From: CAG-791 sp963596015
Lineage (GTDB): Bacteria; Bacillota; Clostridia; Lachnospirales; Lachnospiraceae
DNA length: 39,501 bases
Reading direction: 5' to 3'
Assembly (NCBI GenBank): GCA_963596015.1
Contig: CAVBJS010000022.1
Location: forward strand, 1 to 39,501
Shown: piece by piece, positions 8,113-17,620 of the stretch
Layout: every line of letters begins with the position of its first letter
Position numbering within the stretch: the stretch's first letter is position 1
Position numbers and translations under genes: made by a program
Notes under the pieces: model-generated
What the model saw: only the letters and a program-made list of their open reading frames with translations
What the model was told of the DNA's origin: nothing
The model's database searches: none

Positions 8113-9255
8113 ATGATCCCATTTAATACACCCCCGTTTGCGGGACCGGAGATGGAATATTTGCAGAAAGCCTGCGAAGTGAATAAAAAGATCAGCGGTG
8201 ACGGTGAGTTTACCAAGGCGTGCCACAGTTGGATCGAGGAGAAGACCGGCACTGCCCGGTGCCTGCTTACCACCTCCTGCACGCATGCCCTGGAGATGGC
8301 AGCCCATCTGACCCAGATCGGGCCCGGGGAAGAGGTGATCATGCCTTCTTATACCTTTGTATCCACGGCAGATGCATTTGTGCTGCGGGGGGCTGTGCCG
8401 GTATTTGTGGATATCCGGCCGGATACCATGAATATTGATGAAAAGCTGATCGAGGATGCCATTACCGACAAGACCAGAGCCATTGCTGTGGTGCACTATG
8501 CCGGCGTGGGCTGTGAGATGGATACCATTCTGGATATTGCCGGAAGACATAACCTGTACGTTATCGAGGATGCGGCCCAGGGTGTTATGGCCTCCTATAA
8601 GGGAAAAGCCTTGGGAGCCATCGGCGATTTTGGCTGTTACAGTTTTCATGAGACAAAGAATTACAGTATGGGAGAGGGCGGCGCCATCCTGCTGCGGGAT
8701 CCTGCCTTTATCGAGCCGGCGGAGATCCTCCGTGAAAAGGGTACAGACCGGAGCAAATATTTCCGGGGACAGGTGGACAAATACCGCTGGCAGAATTATG
8801 GTTCCTCCTATCTGCCCAGCGAGCTTAATGCCGCTTATCTGATGGCACAGTTTACCGTGGCAGACCAGATCAATGAGATACGGCTGGCCAGATGGAATCA
8901 GTATTATGAATTGCTGAGCCCTTTGGCAGAGGAAGGCAGGATAGAGCTTCCCTACATTCCTGCGGAGTGCCAGCACAATGCCCATATGTTTTATATCAAG
9001 TGCAAAGATTTAGAGGAGAGAAGCGCCCTGCTGTCCTTCCTGAAGGAAAAGGACATCCTCAGCGTATTCCACTATGTACCGCTGCACTCCGCACCGGCGG
9101 GACAGAAATTCTGCCGCTTCCACGGAGAAGACCGGTATACCACCAAGGAGAGCGAGCGCCTGGCAAGACTACCTATGTTCCACCAGCTGACAGAGGACCA
9201 GGTGACCTATATCACAGACTGCATCAAGGAATTTTATCATTCTTCCCGGGCGTAA
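8113..9255 (+). CDS. wecE: WecE/RffA-type dTDP-4-amino-4,6-dideoxyhexose transaminase
   Basis: 380 residues, close to the 376 of Escherichia coli WecE. It belongs to the DegT/DnrJ/EryC1/StrS PLP aminotransferases. The PLP-binding lysine sits in SFHETKNYSMGEGG at about residue 182, the motif typical of the WecE subgroup, and EDAAQGV supplies the cofactor Asp. WecE converts dTDP-4-keto-6-deoxyglucose to dTDP-4-amino-4,6-dideoxygalactose. No RmlA/RmlB genes lie in the window, so its substrate would come from elsewhere. The start at 8113 has AAGGAGG 5 bases upstream. Longer in-frame starts read through the R2 repeat and are artefacts. The GNAT domain encoded downstream could acylate its product. 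Confidence 0.82.
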   Translation: MIPFNTPPFAGPEMEYLQKACEVNKKISGDGEFTKACHSWIEEKTGTARCLLTTSCTHALEMAAHLTQIGPGEEVIMPSYTFVSTADAFVLRGAVPVFVDIRPDTMNIDEKLIEDAITDKTRAIAVVHYAGVGCEMDTILDIAGRHNLYVIEDAAQGVMASYKGKALGAIGDFGCYSFHETKNYSMGEGGAILLRDPAFIEPAEILREKGTDRSKYFRGQVDKYRWQNYGSSYLPSELNAAYLMAQFTVADQINEIRLARWNQYYELLSPLAEEGRIELPYIPAECQHNAHMFYIKCKDLEERSALLSFLKEKDILSVFHYVPLHSAPAGQKFCRFHGEDRYTTKESERLARLPMFHQLTEDQVTYITDCIKEFYHSSRA

Positions 9256-9375
9256 AATACCGATGACAGAAGATTCCGGCAGAGGGAAACATTGTCGACA
9301 GAAGAGTCTGTCAGAGGCATCATAGCAGTCATAGCAGTAACGGATAATAGAAAAAACTGTTGATAGGAAGTGCGG

Positions 9376-11259
9376 ATGAACAATAAGCGTACAGAGGAAC
9401 AGAAGCACCGGATCTGGAACAGATGGATAGGCATTTTGGCAGCGGGACTGCTTACCGTTGTCGCTGCAGTTGTGATAGGATACCGCTGGCGGTATTATTA
9501 TGATCTTAATGATGATGCGCTGATGAAGGATATCCTCTCCGGCGTTTATACAGGTGCGCCCAGTTCCCGGAATATCCAGATGCTCTGGCCTGTGAGTCTG
9601 GGGATCAGTATCTTCTATCGGCTGTTTGCAGGAATAGACTGGTATGCCGTCTTTTTGCTGCTCTGTCAGTTTGGCTCTCTTTTTCTGATCCTTGTCAGGA
9701 TCCTTACCATGAAGACATCCCGGACGGAGAAAAAGGCAGGACGAGTGGCCGTAAAGGAAAAGGAAGCAAAAAGAGAATACAGAACCATCCTGCTGGTACG
9801 TGTGCTGCTGTTATCTTCTGTGCTGGCAGCTGCTATGACCATGCTGCTGTATCATTTTGTCTTTGTGCAGTATACGGTAACCACCGGCATGCTGGCAGGA
9901 GCTGCTGCCTTTCTTTTTATCACCATGCCTTTATCGGAATATCCTTACGGCGCTGCAAAGATGAGAAGACATTTGCTTTGGTGCAGCATGCCTTCCCTTT
10001 TGCTGATCTGGCTGGGATTTTTGCTGCGCTCGGAGATGATGCTTTTGCTGCTTCCGCTGGTACTTTGCGCAGCGCTTTTCCGGTGCCTGCGTACGCCTAG
10101 AGCCTATACATGGAATAAGGATGGGGTGGGCGCCGTGGCATTGGTACTGGCTGTTATGGGCGCCGGCCTTCTGCTTTGTCAGGGTGTCAGCCGTCTTGGC
10201 TACGGCAGTGAAGAATGGCAGTCCTTTTACAGACTTTTTGACGCCAGAACCCAGCTGTATGATTTCCAGATCCAGGTGCTGGATGAAGGATACGAGCAAA
10301 ACAAAGCCTTTTACCAGAAGATCGGCGTGGATCAGGAGACCTTTACCCTGCTGCAAAATTATAACTACGGACTCAGCAGCCGGGTAGACAGTAATCTTTT
10401 GCAGGTGATCGCCGATTACGGTGCCCATGAAAAGGCGCAGAATACCACAGTCAGCAGTCGTATGCGCAGTGCTCTGCAGCAATACCTGTGGTGGCATTTC
10501 GGCAAACAGGGCCGCCCCTATAATGTGATCCTGTGGGCAGCCTGCCTGCTGGCCCTGCTTTCCGGTCTGGCGGCGGTATTGGAAAAGGAGAATAAGGGGA
10601 TCTTACTGCAGACGATGCTGGAATGGGGACTTCTTTTTCTGGCTTCTGCGGTTCTCTGGCTCTATATATTGTATAATGGAAGAGCACCGGACAGGATCAC
10701 CCACAGCCTGTTCTGGGTAGAACTGGTGGTAGCAGCGGGAATCCTGCTGCAGAACCTTTGCCTTTTGCGGACCCAGTCGGCTGCGGTAATGGCGGCGGTA
10801 CTGGCCTGCATCGCCATGGCTTTTTTCCCTGCCCAGCTGCAAAGCGTGGAGGAGGAATATGACAGGCGGGAGAGCGTCAACAGCGCCTGGGACAGTTACC
10901 TGTCGTATTGCGGGGAGCACCCGGACTGCTTTTATCTTACGGACGTATATTCCACAGTAGCCTACTCGGAGAAAATGTTTACAAATACAGGCAACGGTCA
11001 GGCGGCCAACCATGATATCATGGGAGGATGGGCCTATGGCAGTCCCCTCTGTAAGGAAAAGCTGTCGGCCTACGGCATTACAGACATAGCCACAGCGCTG
11101 CGCACCCAGGACAGGGTCTATCTGGTGGCAGAAAATGACAGCGATCTCACATGGCTGACGGACTGGTACCGGAAGCAGGGCTATGAAGTAGAGCCGGAAA
11201 AAGAGGATGAGATCGGCGACTGGTTCACGGTATGGAAGCTGGCAGAAAGTGAGCAGTAA
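9376..11259 (+). CDS. Polytopic membrane protein, probable GT-C-like glycosyltransferase
   Basis: About 627 residues. It has an N-terminal helix, then an acidic loop YYYDLNDDALMKDILSG that fits the first outer loop of GT-C proteins, about ten further helices, and a soluble C-terminal domain from about residue 490 that resembles the tail of other surface-glycan membrane proteins. The exact family was not recognised. ATG 9376 is preferred to GTG 9370 because AGGAAG at 9365-9370 is 5 bases upstream of it. There is a 120-base gap after the aminotransferase. Confidence 0.55.
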   Translation: MNNKRTEEQKHRIWNRWIGILAAGLLTVVAAVVIGYRWRYYYDLNDDALMKDILSGVYTGAPSSRNIQMLWPVSLGISIFYRLFAGIDWYAVFLLLCQFGSLFLILVRILTMKTSRTEKKAGRVAVKEKEAKREYRTILLVRVLLLSSVLAAAMTMLLYHFVFVQYTVTTGMLAGAAAFLFITMPLSEYPYGAAKMRRHLLWCSMPSLLLIWLGFLLRSEMMLLLLPLVLCAALFRCLRTPRAYTWNKDGVGAVALVLAVMGAGLLLCQGVSRLGYGSEEWQSFYRLFDARTQLYDFQIQVLDEGYEQNKAFYQKIGVDQETFTLLQNYNYGLSSRVDSNLLQVIADYGAHEKAQNTTVSSRMRSALQQYLWWHFGKQGRPYNVILWAACLLALLSGLAAVLEKENKGILLQTMLEWGLLFLASAVLWLYILYNGRAPDRITHSLFWVELVVAAGILLQNLCLLRTQSAAVMAAVLACIAMAFFPAQLQSVEEEYDRRESVNSAWDSYLSYCGEHPDCFYLTDVYSTVAYSEKMFTNTGNGQAANHDIMGGWAYGSPLCKEKLSAYGITDIATALRTQDRVYLVAENDSDLTWLTDWYRKQGYEVEPEKEDEIGDWFTVWKLAESEQ

Positions 11260-11491
11260 GCAGAGGTCAGCGATCAGTGATCGATGGAGAATGTGACTGT
11301 TTTCAGTGAACTTACAGTCAGTGAACTTACAGATTGCGGTGCGCATTTTTGCAGGCGCGGGATAATAAGCAGTCAGTGGTCAGCAAGTAGTAATTGACGG
11401 CCGGTGATCGGTGTTTAGGGATCAGTGACTGACAGAGATAGACGGGAAACGAGGGCAGGTATGCCGTAAGTTTTCCGGAAATGGAGTAGTG
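11260..11491. other. Intergenic region with short degenerate repeats
   Basis: No credible gene. The 14-base block CAGTGAACTTACAG occurs twice in a row (11304-11317 and 11319-11332). Variants of CAGTGATC and CAGTGACT recur through 11265-11435. No clear promoter or terminator was identified. Confidence 0.5.
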
Positions 11492-12997
11492 GTGAATACA
11501 AGTACAGAAGAGTTCAGACCTCAGGCCCCCTTTGTGGCGGCCCACAGACGGATCGCATTGCGGCCTATGGAATATGCGGACTGCGGCGATATCGTCTGCT
11601 GGCGCAACAAAGAGTGGGTCAGACGCAATTATGTATACAGAGAGTCCTTTACTATGGAAGGGCAAAGAGCCTATTACCGCAGCAAGGTAGAGACCGGCGA
11701 AGTATTTCAGTATATGATCTGTGAGCGGCAGCGGCAGGACCGGCCCATTGGCTGTATGGTCTTTACAGACTGGGAGCCGGAAAACGGACAGATCGAATAC
11801 GGCCTGTTTATCGGCGAAGAGGATGCGGCCGGAAAAGGCTACGGCACCGAGGCGATCCGTCTGGGTATGGCCTATGCTTTTTCCCGTTTCCACGTGGATA
11901 AGGTGGTATGCCGGATCTTTACGGACAATATGCCTTCCCTTCGAAGCAATGAAAAGGCGGGCTTCCATAAAAAAGAACTGCTCTCCGGGGTGGAATGCTC
12001 CGACGGATCGAAAAAGGATATGTACCTTCTGGAGATCAGACCGGAGGATATCACGGCCCAGGAGGAGATGGTGAGCTTTGTCCTTCCCTGCTACCGCTCG
12101 GAGAAGACCCTTCCCGGTGTGGTAAAGGAGATCGACCAGACCATGAAAAAGCTGGGCAGTTACCGGTGGGAAGTCATTATGGTCTGTGACGGCTCGCCGG
12201 ATCATACCTGGGAGACGATCCGTACCCTGTGTGAGGAAAGAGCCGGACGCATGGGTCTTAATTTTGCCAAAAATTTCGGACAGCATGCAGCGCTGATGGC
12301 CGGTATCGGCAAGGCGGCAGGAGATTATATCGTCTGCCTGGATGATGACGGACAGACCCCGGCCAATGAGGTGAACAAGCTGCTTAAGGCCTTAAAGGAC
12401 GGTGCCGATGTGGCGTATGCAGACTACGGCGGACATAAGCAGCACTCCCTGTTCCGTAATTTCGGCACCGCTGTCAATGAGATCATGACCCAGGTGCTGT
12501 TGGGAAAACCGAAGGAGCTGTTTGTTTCCAGTTATTTTGCTATGCGCCGTTTTGTGGCGCAGGAAGTCCTGAGCTACCGTAATTCCTATCCCTATCTGAT
12601 CGGTCTGGTGCTGCGCACTACCAGAAATATCGTAAATGTGCCGGTGACCCACAGACGCCGGGAAGAGGGATCCAGCGGTTATACCTTTAAAAAGCTGATA
12701 GCACTGTGGATGAACGGCTTTACGGCCTTTTCCATCCAGCCTCTTCGCATTGCCACTTGGATCGGTTGCGTGGGAGCGGCGGCAGGCTTTCTCTACGGCA
12801 TCTATACTATTATTAAGAAGATCGTAAATCCCGCAGTTCCCATGGGCTTTTCGGCATTGATGTCCGCCATTGTCTTTTTCGGCGGCCTGATCCTTTTGCT
12901 GTTGGGACTGGCAGGTGAATATATCGGGCGCACCTATATTTCGGTCAATGCTGCGCCCCAGTACGTGATCCGGGAGACTACAGAGCAGAAGAACTGA
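11492..12997 (+). CDS. GNAT acetyltransferase fused to a GtrB/DPM1-like GT2 glycosyltransferase
   Basis: 501 residues in two parts. Residues 1-185 form a RimJ/PseH-like GNAT acetyltransferase (RIALRPMEYAD at the N terminus; acetyl-CoA-binding region GEEDAAGKGYGTEAIRLGM; NEKAGF near its end). Residues 192-501 form a GT2 of the polyprenyl-phosphate sugar synthase type: VLPCYRSEKTL, MVCDGSPDHTW, the DDDGQTP metal-binding motif, and two C-terminal membrane helices. Inference: the GNAT acylates the amino sugar made by the WecE-like enzyme, and the GT2 loads it on undecaprenyl phosphate. The start is a GTG, with GGAG 5 bases upstream. An AGGAGG just before an in-frame ATG/GTG at 12068-12073 could also start the GT2 alone. 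Confidence 0.85.
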   Translation: MNTSTEEFRPQAPFVAAHRRIALRPMEYADCGDIVCWRNKEWVRRNYVYRESFTMEGQRAYYRSKVETGEVFQYMICERQRQDRPIGCMVFTDWEPENGQIEYGLFIGEEDAAGKGYGTEAIRLGMAYAFSRFHVDKVVCRIFTDNMPSLRSNEKAGFHKKELLSGVECSDGSKKDMYLLEIRPEDITAQEEMVSFVLPCYRSEKTLPGVVKEIDQTMKKLGSYRWEVIMVCDGSPDHTWETIRTLCEERAGRMGLNFAKNFGQHAALMAGIGKAAGDYIVCLDDDGQTPANEVNKLLKALKDGADVAYADYGGHKQHSLFRNFGTAVNEIMTQVLLGKPKELFVSSYFAMRRFVAQEVLSYRNSYPYLIGLVLRTTRNIVNVPVTHRRREEGSSGYTFKKLIALWMNGFTAFSIQPLRIATWIGCVGAAAGFLYGIYTIIKKIVNPAVPMGFSALMSAIVFFGGLILLLLGLAGEYIGRTYISVNAAPQYVIRETTEQKN

Positions 12998-13102
12998 CAC
13001 AGGAGTCTGCGGCAGATGCGGAAAAACAGCCCTGATGGCAGACGAAGATCGGTGATTTCCGTGTCCTTTTGGCAGTAAAACTGCCGGGAAATGAGGTGTA
13101 TG

Positions 13103-14782
13103 ATGGAGGAACAGCGCACCATCTGGGAGAATCTCTTATATCGGCAAAAAAAGAGCTGGCTGTTGGCCGCTCTGTTCGGCATCCTTTTTTCTGCTGCGCA
13201 GGTCTTAGGTGCCAGCCTGGAAAAATATGGGAGTATACCGGTCACCGACAAGAGTATGTGGGTACGGGTCCTTTTTCTGTCTATGATCATTACCATCTTT
13301 ACGGTGGCTCTGTGGAGCTTTCTGGAGTCCTTTCAGGACAGGAGAAGAGATGCTATTGAGACAGGCAGAAAATACCATTCCCTTTTTGGCTGGTGGGACC
13401 GTCTCTCTGTGAATACCCAGAATCTCCTGTTGTGGCTGATCCTGATGGCCTTTTATCTGATAGTGCTGTTGGCGGTATATCCCGGATTCTTCGTCTATGA
13501 TGCCCAGGATGAGCTGGTGATGGTGGAGACCAGACACTTTACTACCCACCATCCGCTGTTTCATGTGCTGCTTCTGGGGGGCATCGTAAAGGGCGTAGAG
13601 CATCTGACCGGATCTTATAACCTGGGTATTTTCATTTACAGCCTGCTGCAGATGGCGGTCATGGCGGCGGCCATCGTTTGCATGCTGCAGTATCTGTGCC
13701 GGAAAGGCATTCGTCGATGGATCAGGCTGGCGGCTGTGGCCTTTTTTGCCCTTTGCCCCACGATCGTCATGTTTGTGCTGTGTACCGCCAAAGACAGTTT
13801 TTTCACGGCACTTTTGATGCTCACTACCATTTCTGTTCTGGAATATTTTGCCGATCCGGAAGTCTTCTGGAGCTCCAGAAGACGCAGGATGACCCTGTAT
13901 TTATCCGCCTTGGGCATGATGCTGTTTCGTCATAACGGCGTCTATGCGCTGCTGGTGTTTATGCCTTTTCTTTTTTACTGGTCCAAGGGACAGAGAAGAA
14001 GAATGTTTCGGTTGTGGGCAGGGATCTTTATCAGCTTTTTTGTCATTAACGGGCTTTTGACATTTTCCCTGCAGGCCAGCCATGAGGAAAACCAGGAAAT
14101 GCTGACAGTGCCTATCCAGCAGCTGGCCCGCACCTATATTTATGACGGGGACAGCTTTACCGAGGAAGAAGAGGAGGCTATGCTGGCCCTGATGCCGAAG
14201 GAGGACTGGAAGCGCTATACCCCCAAGCTGTCTGATCCGGTGAAGGTGCATTTTAACAACAGTGTCTTTGCGGCCAATAAGGGCAAATATGTAAGTCTCT
14301 GGATCCGGAAAGGGCTCCGGCATCCCATGACATACTTAAATGCCTGGTTTATGACTTCCTACGGGTACTGGTATAACGGGGCTGTGCTGGACTGCTACAG
14401 AGGCAATACGGTCTTTACCTTTACCTATAAGGACAGCTCTTATTTCGGATATGAGACGGAGCAACCGGGAGAGCGGCACAGCCTGATCCCGTGGCTTAAT
14501 GAGCTCTACAGAGAATTTTCGCTGGAAACCTGGCCCCAGAAGCTGCCGGTGGTACGGTTATTCTTTTCACCGGGCGTTATGTTCTGGCTTATGATCTTTT
14601 CACTTTTCTATTGTATAGATAGAAAAAATTACGTGCCCTGCAAGGCTCTGCTGCCGGTATTTCTGGTCTGGCTGACAGTACTGTTGGGGCCCTGCACCCT
14701 GGTGCGGTATGTGGTGATCTTGTGGTTTCTGGCACCACTGTTTCTGGCTTTTCTATTTAATGAAGAAAGATTTCGGGTATAG
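13103..14782 (+). CDS. Polytopic membrane protein, DUF6020-like, probable GT-C fold
   Basis: About 559 residues with roughly ten helices. The loop YPGFFVYDAQDELVMVETRH, followed by the THHPLFHVLLLGG block, resembles the DUF6020 group of uncharacterised membrane proteins, whose layout is GT-C-like. The family assignment is from memory and not certain. It lies after the GNAT-GT2 fusion, consistent with using a polyprenyl-phosphate sugar as donor. ATG at 13103 is chosen because GAGGT lies 5 bases upstream; ATGs at 13091 and 13100 are alternatives. Confidence 0.55.
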   Translation: MEEQRTIWENLLYRQKKSWLLAALFGILFSAAQVLGASLEKYGSIPVTDKSMWVRVLFLSMIITIFTVALWSFLESFQDRRRDAIETGRKYHSLFGWWDRLSVNTQNLLLWLILMAFYLIVLLAVYPGFFVYDAQDELVMVETRHFTTHHPLFHVLLLGGIVKGVEHLTGSYNLGIFIYSLLQMAVMAAAIVCMLQYLCRKGIRRWIRLAAVAFFALCPTIVMFVLCTAKDSFFTALLMLTTISVLEYFADPEVFWSSRRRRMTLYLSALGMMLFRHNGVYALLVFMPFLFYWSKGQRRRMFRLWAGIFISFFVINGLLTFSLQASHEENQEMLTVPIQQLARTYIYDGDSFTEEEEEAMLALMPKEDWKRYTPKLSDPVKVHFNNSVFAANKGKYVSLWIRKGLRHPMTYLNAWFMTSYGYWYNGAVLDCYRGNTVFTFTYKDSSYFGYETEQPGERHSLIPWLNELYREFSLETWPQKLPVVRLFFSPGVMFWLMIFSLFYCIDRKNYVPCKALLPVFLVWLTVLLGPCTLVRYVVILWFLAPLFLAFLFNEERFRV

Positions 14783-14818
14783 TTGCTGCAATAAATTGCA
14801 TCTATAAAGGAGATAAAA

Positions 14819-17620
14819 ATGCTTCACAGGCTTATAGATAAAAAAACGGCGGTACAGTTTACAGCGTTGCTGATCGGCGTATTGCTCATACTGTCGCTTT
14901 GGCCCTTGCGAGTATGGAAGAGCGATAAGACCCTGGCCGGTGCCGGGCAGATCGTTTCGGTCAGTGAGGCAGTCCGGAAGGGGGCAGATGCCGGGGAGAT
15001 CTTTACCGCTTCCTACAGTTATTTAAAGTCCATGAAGGTTTATATCGCCCAGGTAGAAAAAGAGGGCACGGTGGCCATGCGGCTCTTTGGGACAGAGGAT
15101 GGACAGACGGTGCTGCTGGCCCAGGAAGAGATGGAGCTGACCGCGGACCAGGCAGAGAGTTATCTCACCGTGCCGCTGCATGTGGATCTGACACCGGGAG
15201 AGACCTATACCTGCATGCTGGAAACAGAGGAGGCGGTCTTTTATGTAGGCTTTGAGGCAGCCGACGGCGGCGTGGCAGAGGGACTGGTAAGCAGTGAGCA
15301 GGTGCCGGGATACGTGTGCGCCTTTTATCACGATACCACTGTGGAAGGCGTGGCACTGGCATCCGTGTATACCTATCGTATGCCCCTGCAGAAATTCCCC
15401 ACCGCGTGCCTTATGCTGATGCTGGCGGCGCTGACAGCCCTTGTGTGGTTTGGATGCCGGCGGTATTACGACAGTCATCCGGCGAAAAACGGACAGTATA
15501 CCATAGAGACAGTGTTGCGCTTTACCCTGACACCGGTGATCCTTTTGGTAACTGTAGCAGGGCTTATAGCGGCAGGACCTATGCAGCTTTTTGATCACCG
15601 CATAGGCGACATTCTCTTTTATGAGCTGGGCATCCTGCTGGCAGCGGCCATCGCTCTTTATGCATTGTGGCATGATCGAAGCGCGGTTTATCAGAAACGG
15701 TTTCAGGATCATCATCCCAAAGGGCTTTTCCCCTGGCTGCAGGCGGTATGCATCGCTGCACAGATCGGCTTTTGCTGTGAGTATGTGAATGCACTGTATG
15801 ACCTGCAGCATACCCTGGCAGAGCGCAAGATGATGATCGCCTTCCTCTTGGTGATCCTTCTTACCTACAAACGGGAGGAGCTGCTGAAGCTGCGCAATAT
15901 GGTCTATATCATCGTGGCACTGGCCATAGGGGCAGGAAGCTATATGCACTTTGCCTTGGATGCCTCCCAGAAGGAGTACGGCAGCCATAATCTGGCACTG
16001 GGCCTTCTGATCACGGTGGTGATCCTCTTTGGTCTTGTGATAATGAATACGGCAGACCTGCTGATAGAGGACCGGAAAAAGAAGCATCGTGCATCCGGAA
16101 ATATCTATCTGCTTTTCCTGACAGTGCTTTTCCTGTTTCTGGTGATCCTGCGCAATACCAGATGGTGGACTGTGGTCTTTGTCCTTTCCTTTACTCTTTT
16201 CTATATCCGGTTCTATCACTGGAAGGGACGCAGAGGATGGCTGACCACTCTGTGCAGAGGTATCTGCCTGCAATTTATATGCATGGTGATCTACTGTCTG
16301 CTGCATCGGTATTTTCTGTCCTTTTTGTATACCCGCTACTCCATGGATTTCCATACTGTGACCATTACGGCGGTCTATCTGACCATGGTAGAGGCAGCGG
16401 CGCTGGTGCTTTTCCTGGGAAAATGGCAGCAGACCATGGGATGCTCTGTAAAGGATCGTCTGGCGATCTTGTGGAAAGAGGCACTTCTGCTGGGAGTTGC
16501 TTCCTCTTATCTGCTGCTGACCATGTCACGGACCGGCGTTATGGCTGTGGCCGCTGTGGCTCTGGTACTGCTGGCAGCCATGGTGATCATGCAGAAAAAA
16601 GCAAAGGTGCTGGTGAGCATAGCGGCTATGATCGGTGTGACAGTACTTACCTTCCCGGTGATCTTTACGGGACAGCGGATCCTGCCGGTGGTGGTGGGAG
16701 AGCCTAAGATCTTCGAGATCGAGTCTTATCCCGATGTGGTAATGCGGGGCAGTCACTGGGATTCCATGTATTATATCTGTCTGGAGCGTTTCTCCCAGGT
16801 CTTCGGCACCAAGATGTTCGGCCTGCCGGAGGCCAGCTATGACTTCTATGGAGACAGCAAAGAGGAAGAGACCACAGCCTCCGTTACCGATATAGGGCAG
16901 GACGATGTGGCAGCAGTCACAGAGCAGGAGAATCCGGCAGAGGAAAATGAAAGCGCAGCATCCGCAGGAACCCTGACGATCGCGGCCTGGAAGACAGTGG
17001 CTTCCGTTGGAGAGGAAGTTGTGGATGCAGAAGGCAGCGTCGCAGCAGAGGATAGTGCAGCAGAGGACGCTGCAGCAGAAGATAGCGCAGCGGAAGATAT
17101 TGCAGCGGAAGAAACAGTGTCAGAAAATACTGTGGTAGAAGACACTGGGGCAGAAGACACCGCAGCAGAGGACACAGCAGTCGCAGATTCTGTGCAGCAG
17201 GATGAGGGTGATTATACCAACGGCCGTCTTTCCATCTATCGCTCTTACTTAGAGCAGATGACCCTGTGGGGGCATGACGGCATGGGTGCAGTCTTAGAGG
17301 ATGGCAGTATCGCCATGCATGCCCACAATGTCTTTTTGCAGGTGGCCTTCGACCACGGCATTCTGGCGGGAATCTGGTTTGGACTGTTCCTGCTTTTGAC
17401 ATTCCTGCAGGCATGTTTATACTATAAGAGGTGCATGAGATCCGGCAGGATCTCGGAAGCAGAAAAGCAGTCGGCGCTTCTGCCGTTGGCAGCAGTGACC
17501 GCTTTCGGCGCAGCCGGCATGGTAGAGTGGGTGTTTACGCTTTGCAACCCCATGACTATCTTTTTATTCTATGCGATCGCACCGCTTCTTAAGATGCAAA
17601 AGAAAGGGAACAAACTATAA
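14819..17620 (+). CDS. Large O-antigen ligase/polymerase-like membrane protein (Wzy_C type) with acidic repeat loop
   Basis: 933 residues, much longer than typical WaaL or Wzy proteins (about 400). After one N-terminal helix there is an outer beta-rich domain (about residues 40-185), then about ten helices. The motif SRTG (about 570) and the block AHNVFLQVAFDHG (about 834) are typical of the Wzy_C ligase family, including PglL-type O-oligosaccharyltransferases. The large outer loop between them contains a low-complexity Ala/Glu/Asp tract (about 740-795). It could polymerise glycan repeats, ligate them to a wall polymer, or transfer them to protein; these cannot be told apart here. The ribosome site AAGGAGAT is well placed. 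Its stop codon overlaps the next ATG (TAATG). Confidence 0.75.
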   Translation: MLHRLIDKKTAVQFTALLIGVLLILSLWPLRVWKSDKTLAGAGQIVSVSEAVRKGADAGEIFTASYSYLKSMKVYIAQVEKEGTVAMRLFGTEDGQTVLLAQEEMELTADQAESYLTVPLHVDLTPGETYTCMLETEEAVFYVGFEAADGGVAEGLVSSEQVPGYVCAFYHDTTVEGVALASVYTYRMPLQKFPTACLMLMLAALTALVWFGCRRYYDSHPAKNGQYTIETVLRFTLTPVILLVTVAGLIAAGPMQLFDHRIGDILFYELGILLAAAIALYALWHDRSAVYQKRFQDHHPKGLFPWLQAVCIAAQIGFCCEYVNALYDLQHTLAERKMMIAFLLVILLTYKREELLKLRNMVYIIVALAIGAGSYMHFALDASQKEYGSHNLALGLLITVVILFGLVIMNTADLLIEDRKKKHRASGNIYLLFLTVLFLFLVILRNTRWWTVVFVLSFTLFYIRFYHWKGRRGWLTTLCRGICLQFICMVIYCLLHRYFLSFLYTRYSMDFHTVTITAVYLTMVEAAALVLFLGKWQQTMGCSVKDRLAILWKEALLLGVASSYLLLTMSRTGVMAVAAVALVLLAAMVIMQKKAKVLVSIAAMIGVTVLTFPVIFTGQRILPVVVGEPKIFEIESYPDVVMRGSHWDSMYYICLERFSQVFGTKMFGLPEASYDFYGDSKEEETTASVTDIGQDDVAAVTEQENPAEENESAASAGTLTIAAWKTVASVGEEVVDAEGSVAAEDSAAEDAAAEDSAAEDIAAEETVSENTVVEDTGAEDTAAEDTAVADSVQQDEGDYTNGRLSIYRSYLEQMTLWGHDGMGAVLEDGSIAMHAHNVFLQVAFDHGILAGIWFGLFLLLTFLQACLYYKRCMRSGRISEAEKQSALLPLAAVTAFGAAGMVEWVFTLCNPMTIFLFYAIAPLLKMQKKGNKL
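17035..17205 (+). repeat. In-gene low-complexity repeat (AAEDS/AAEDT pentads)
   Basis: GCAGCAGAGGATAGT-like 15-base units repeat imperfectly and encode AAEDS, AAEDA, AAEDI, AAEET and TAAEDT variants. The tract is in frame, lies in the predicted outer loop of the ligase-like protein and would be strongly negatively charged. Confidence 0.85.

Noticed and set aside
15023..16354. Minus-strand ORF of 443 aa opposite the ligase-like gene
   Set aside because: It is an antisense shadow of a clear membrane-protein gene with family motifs and shows no recognisable domain.
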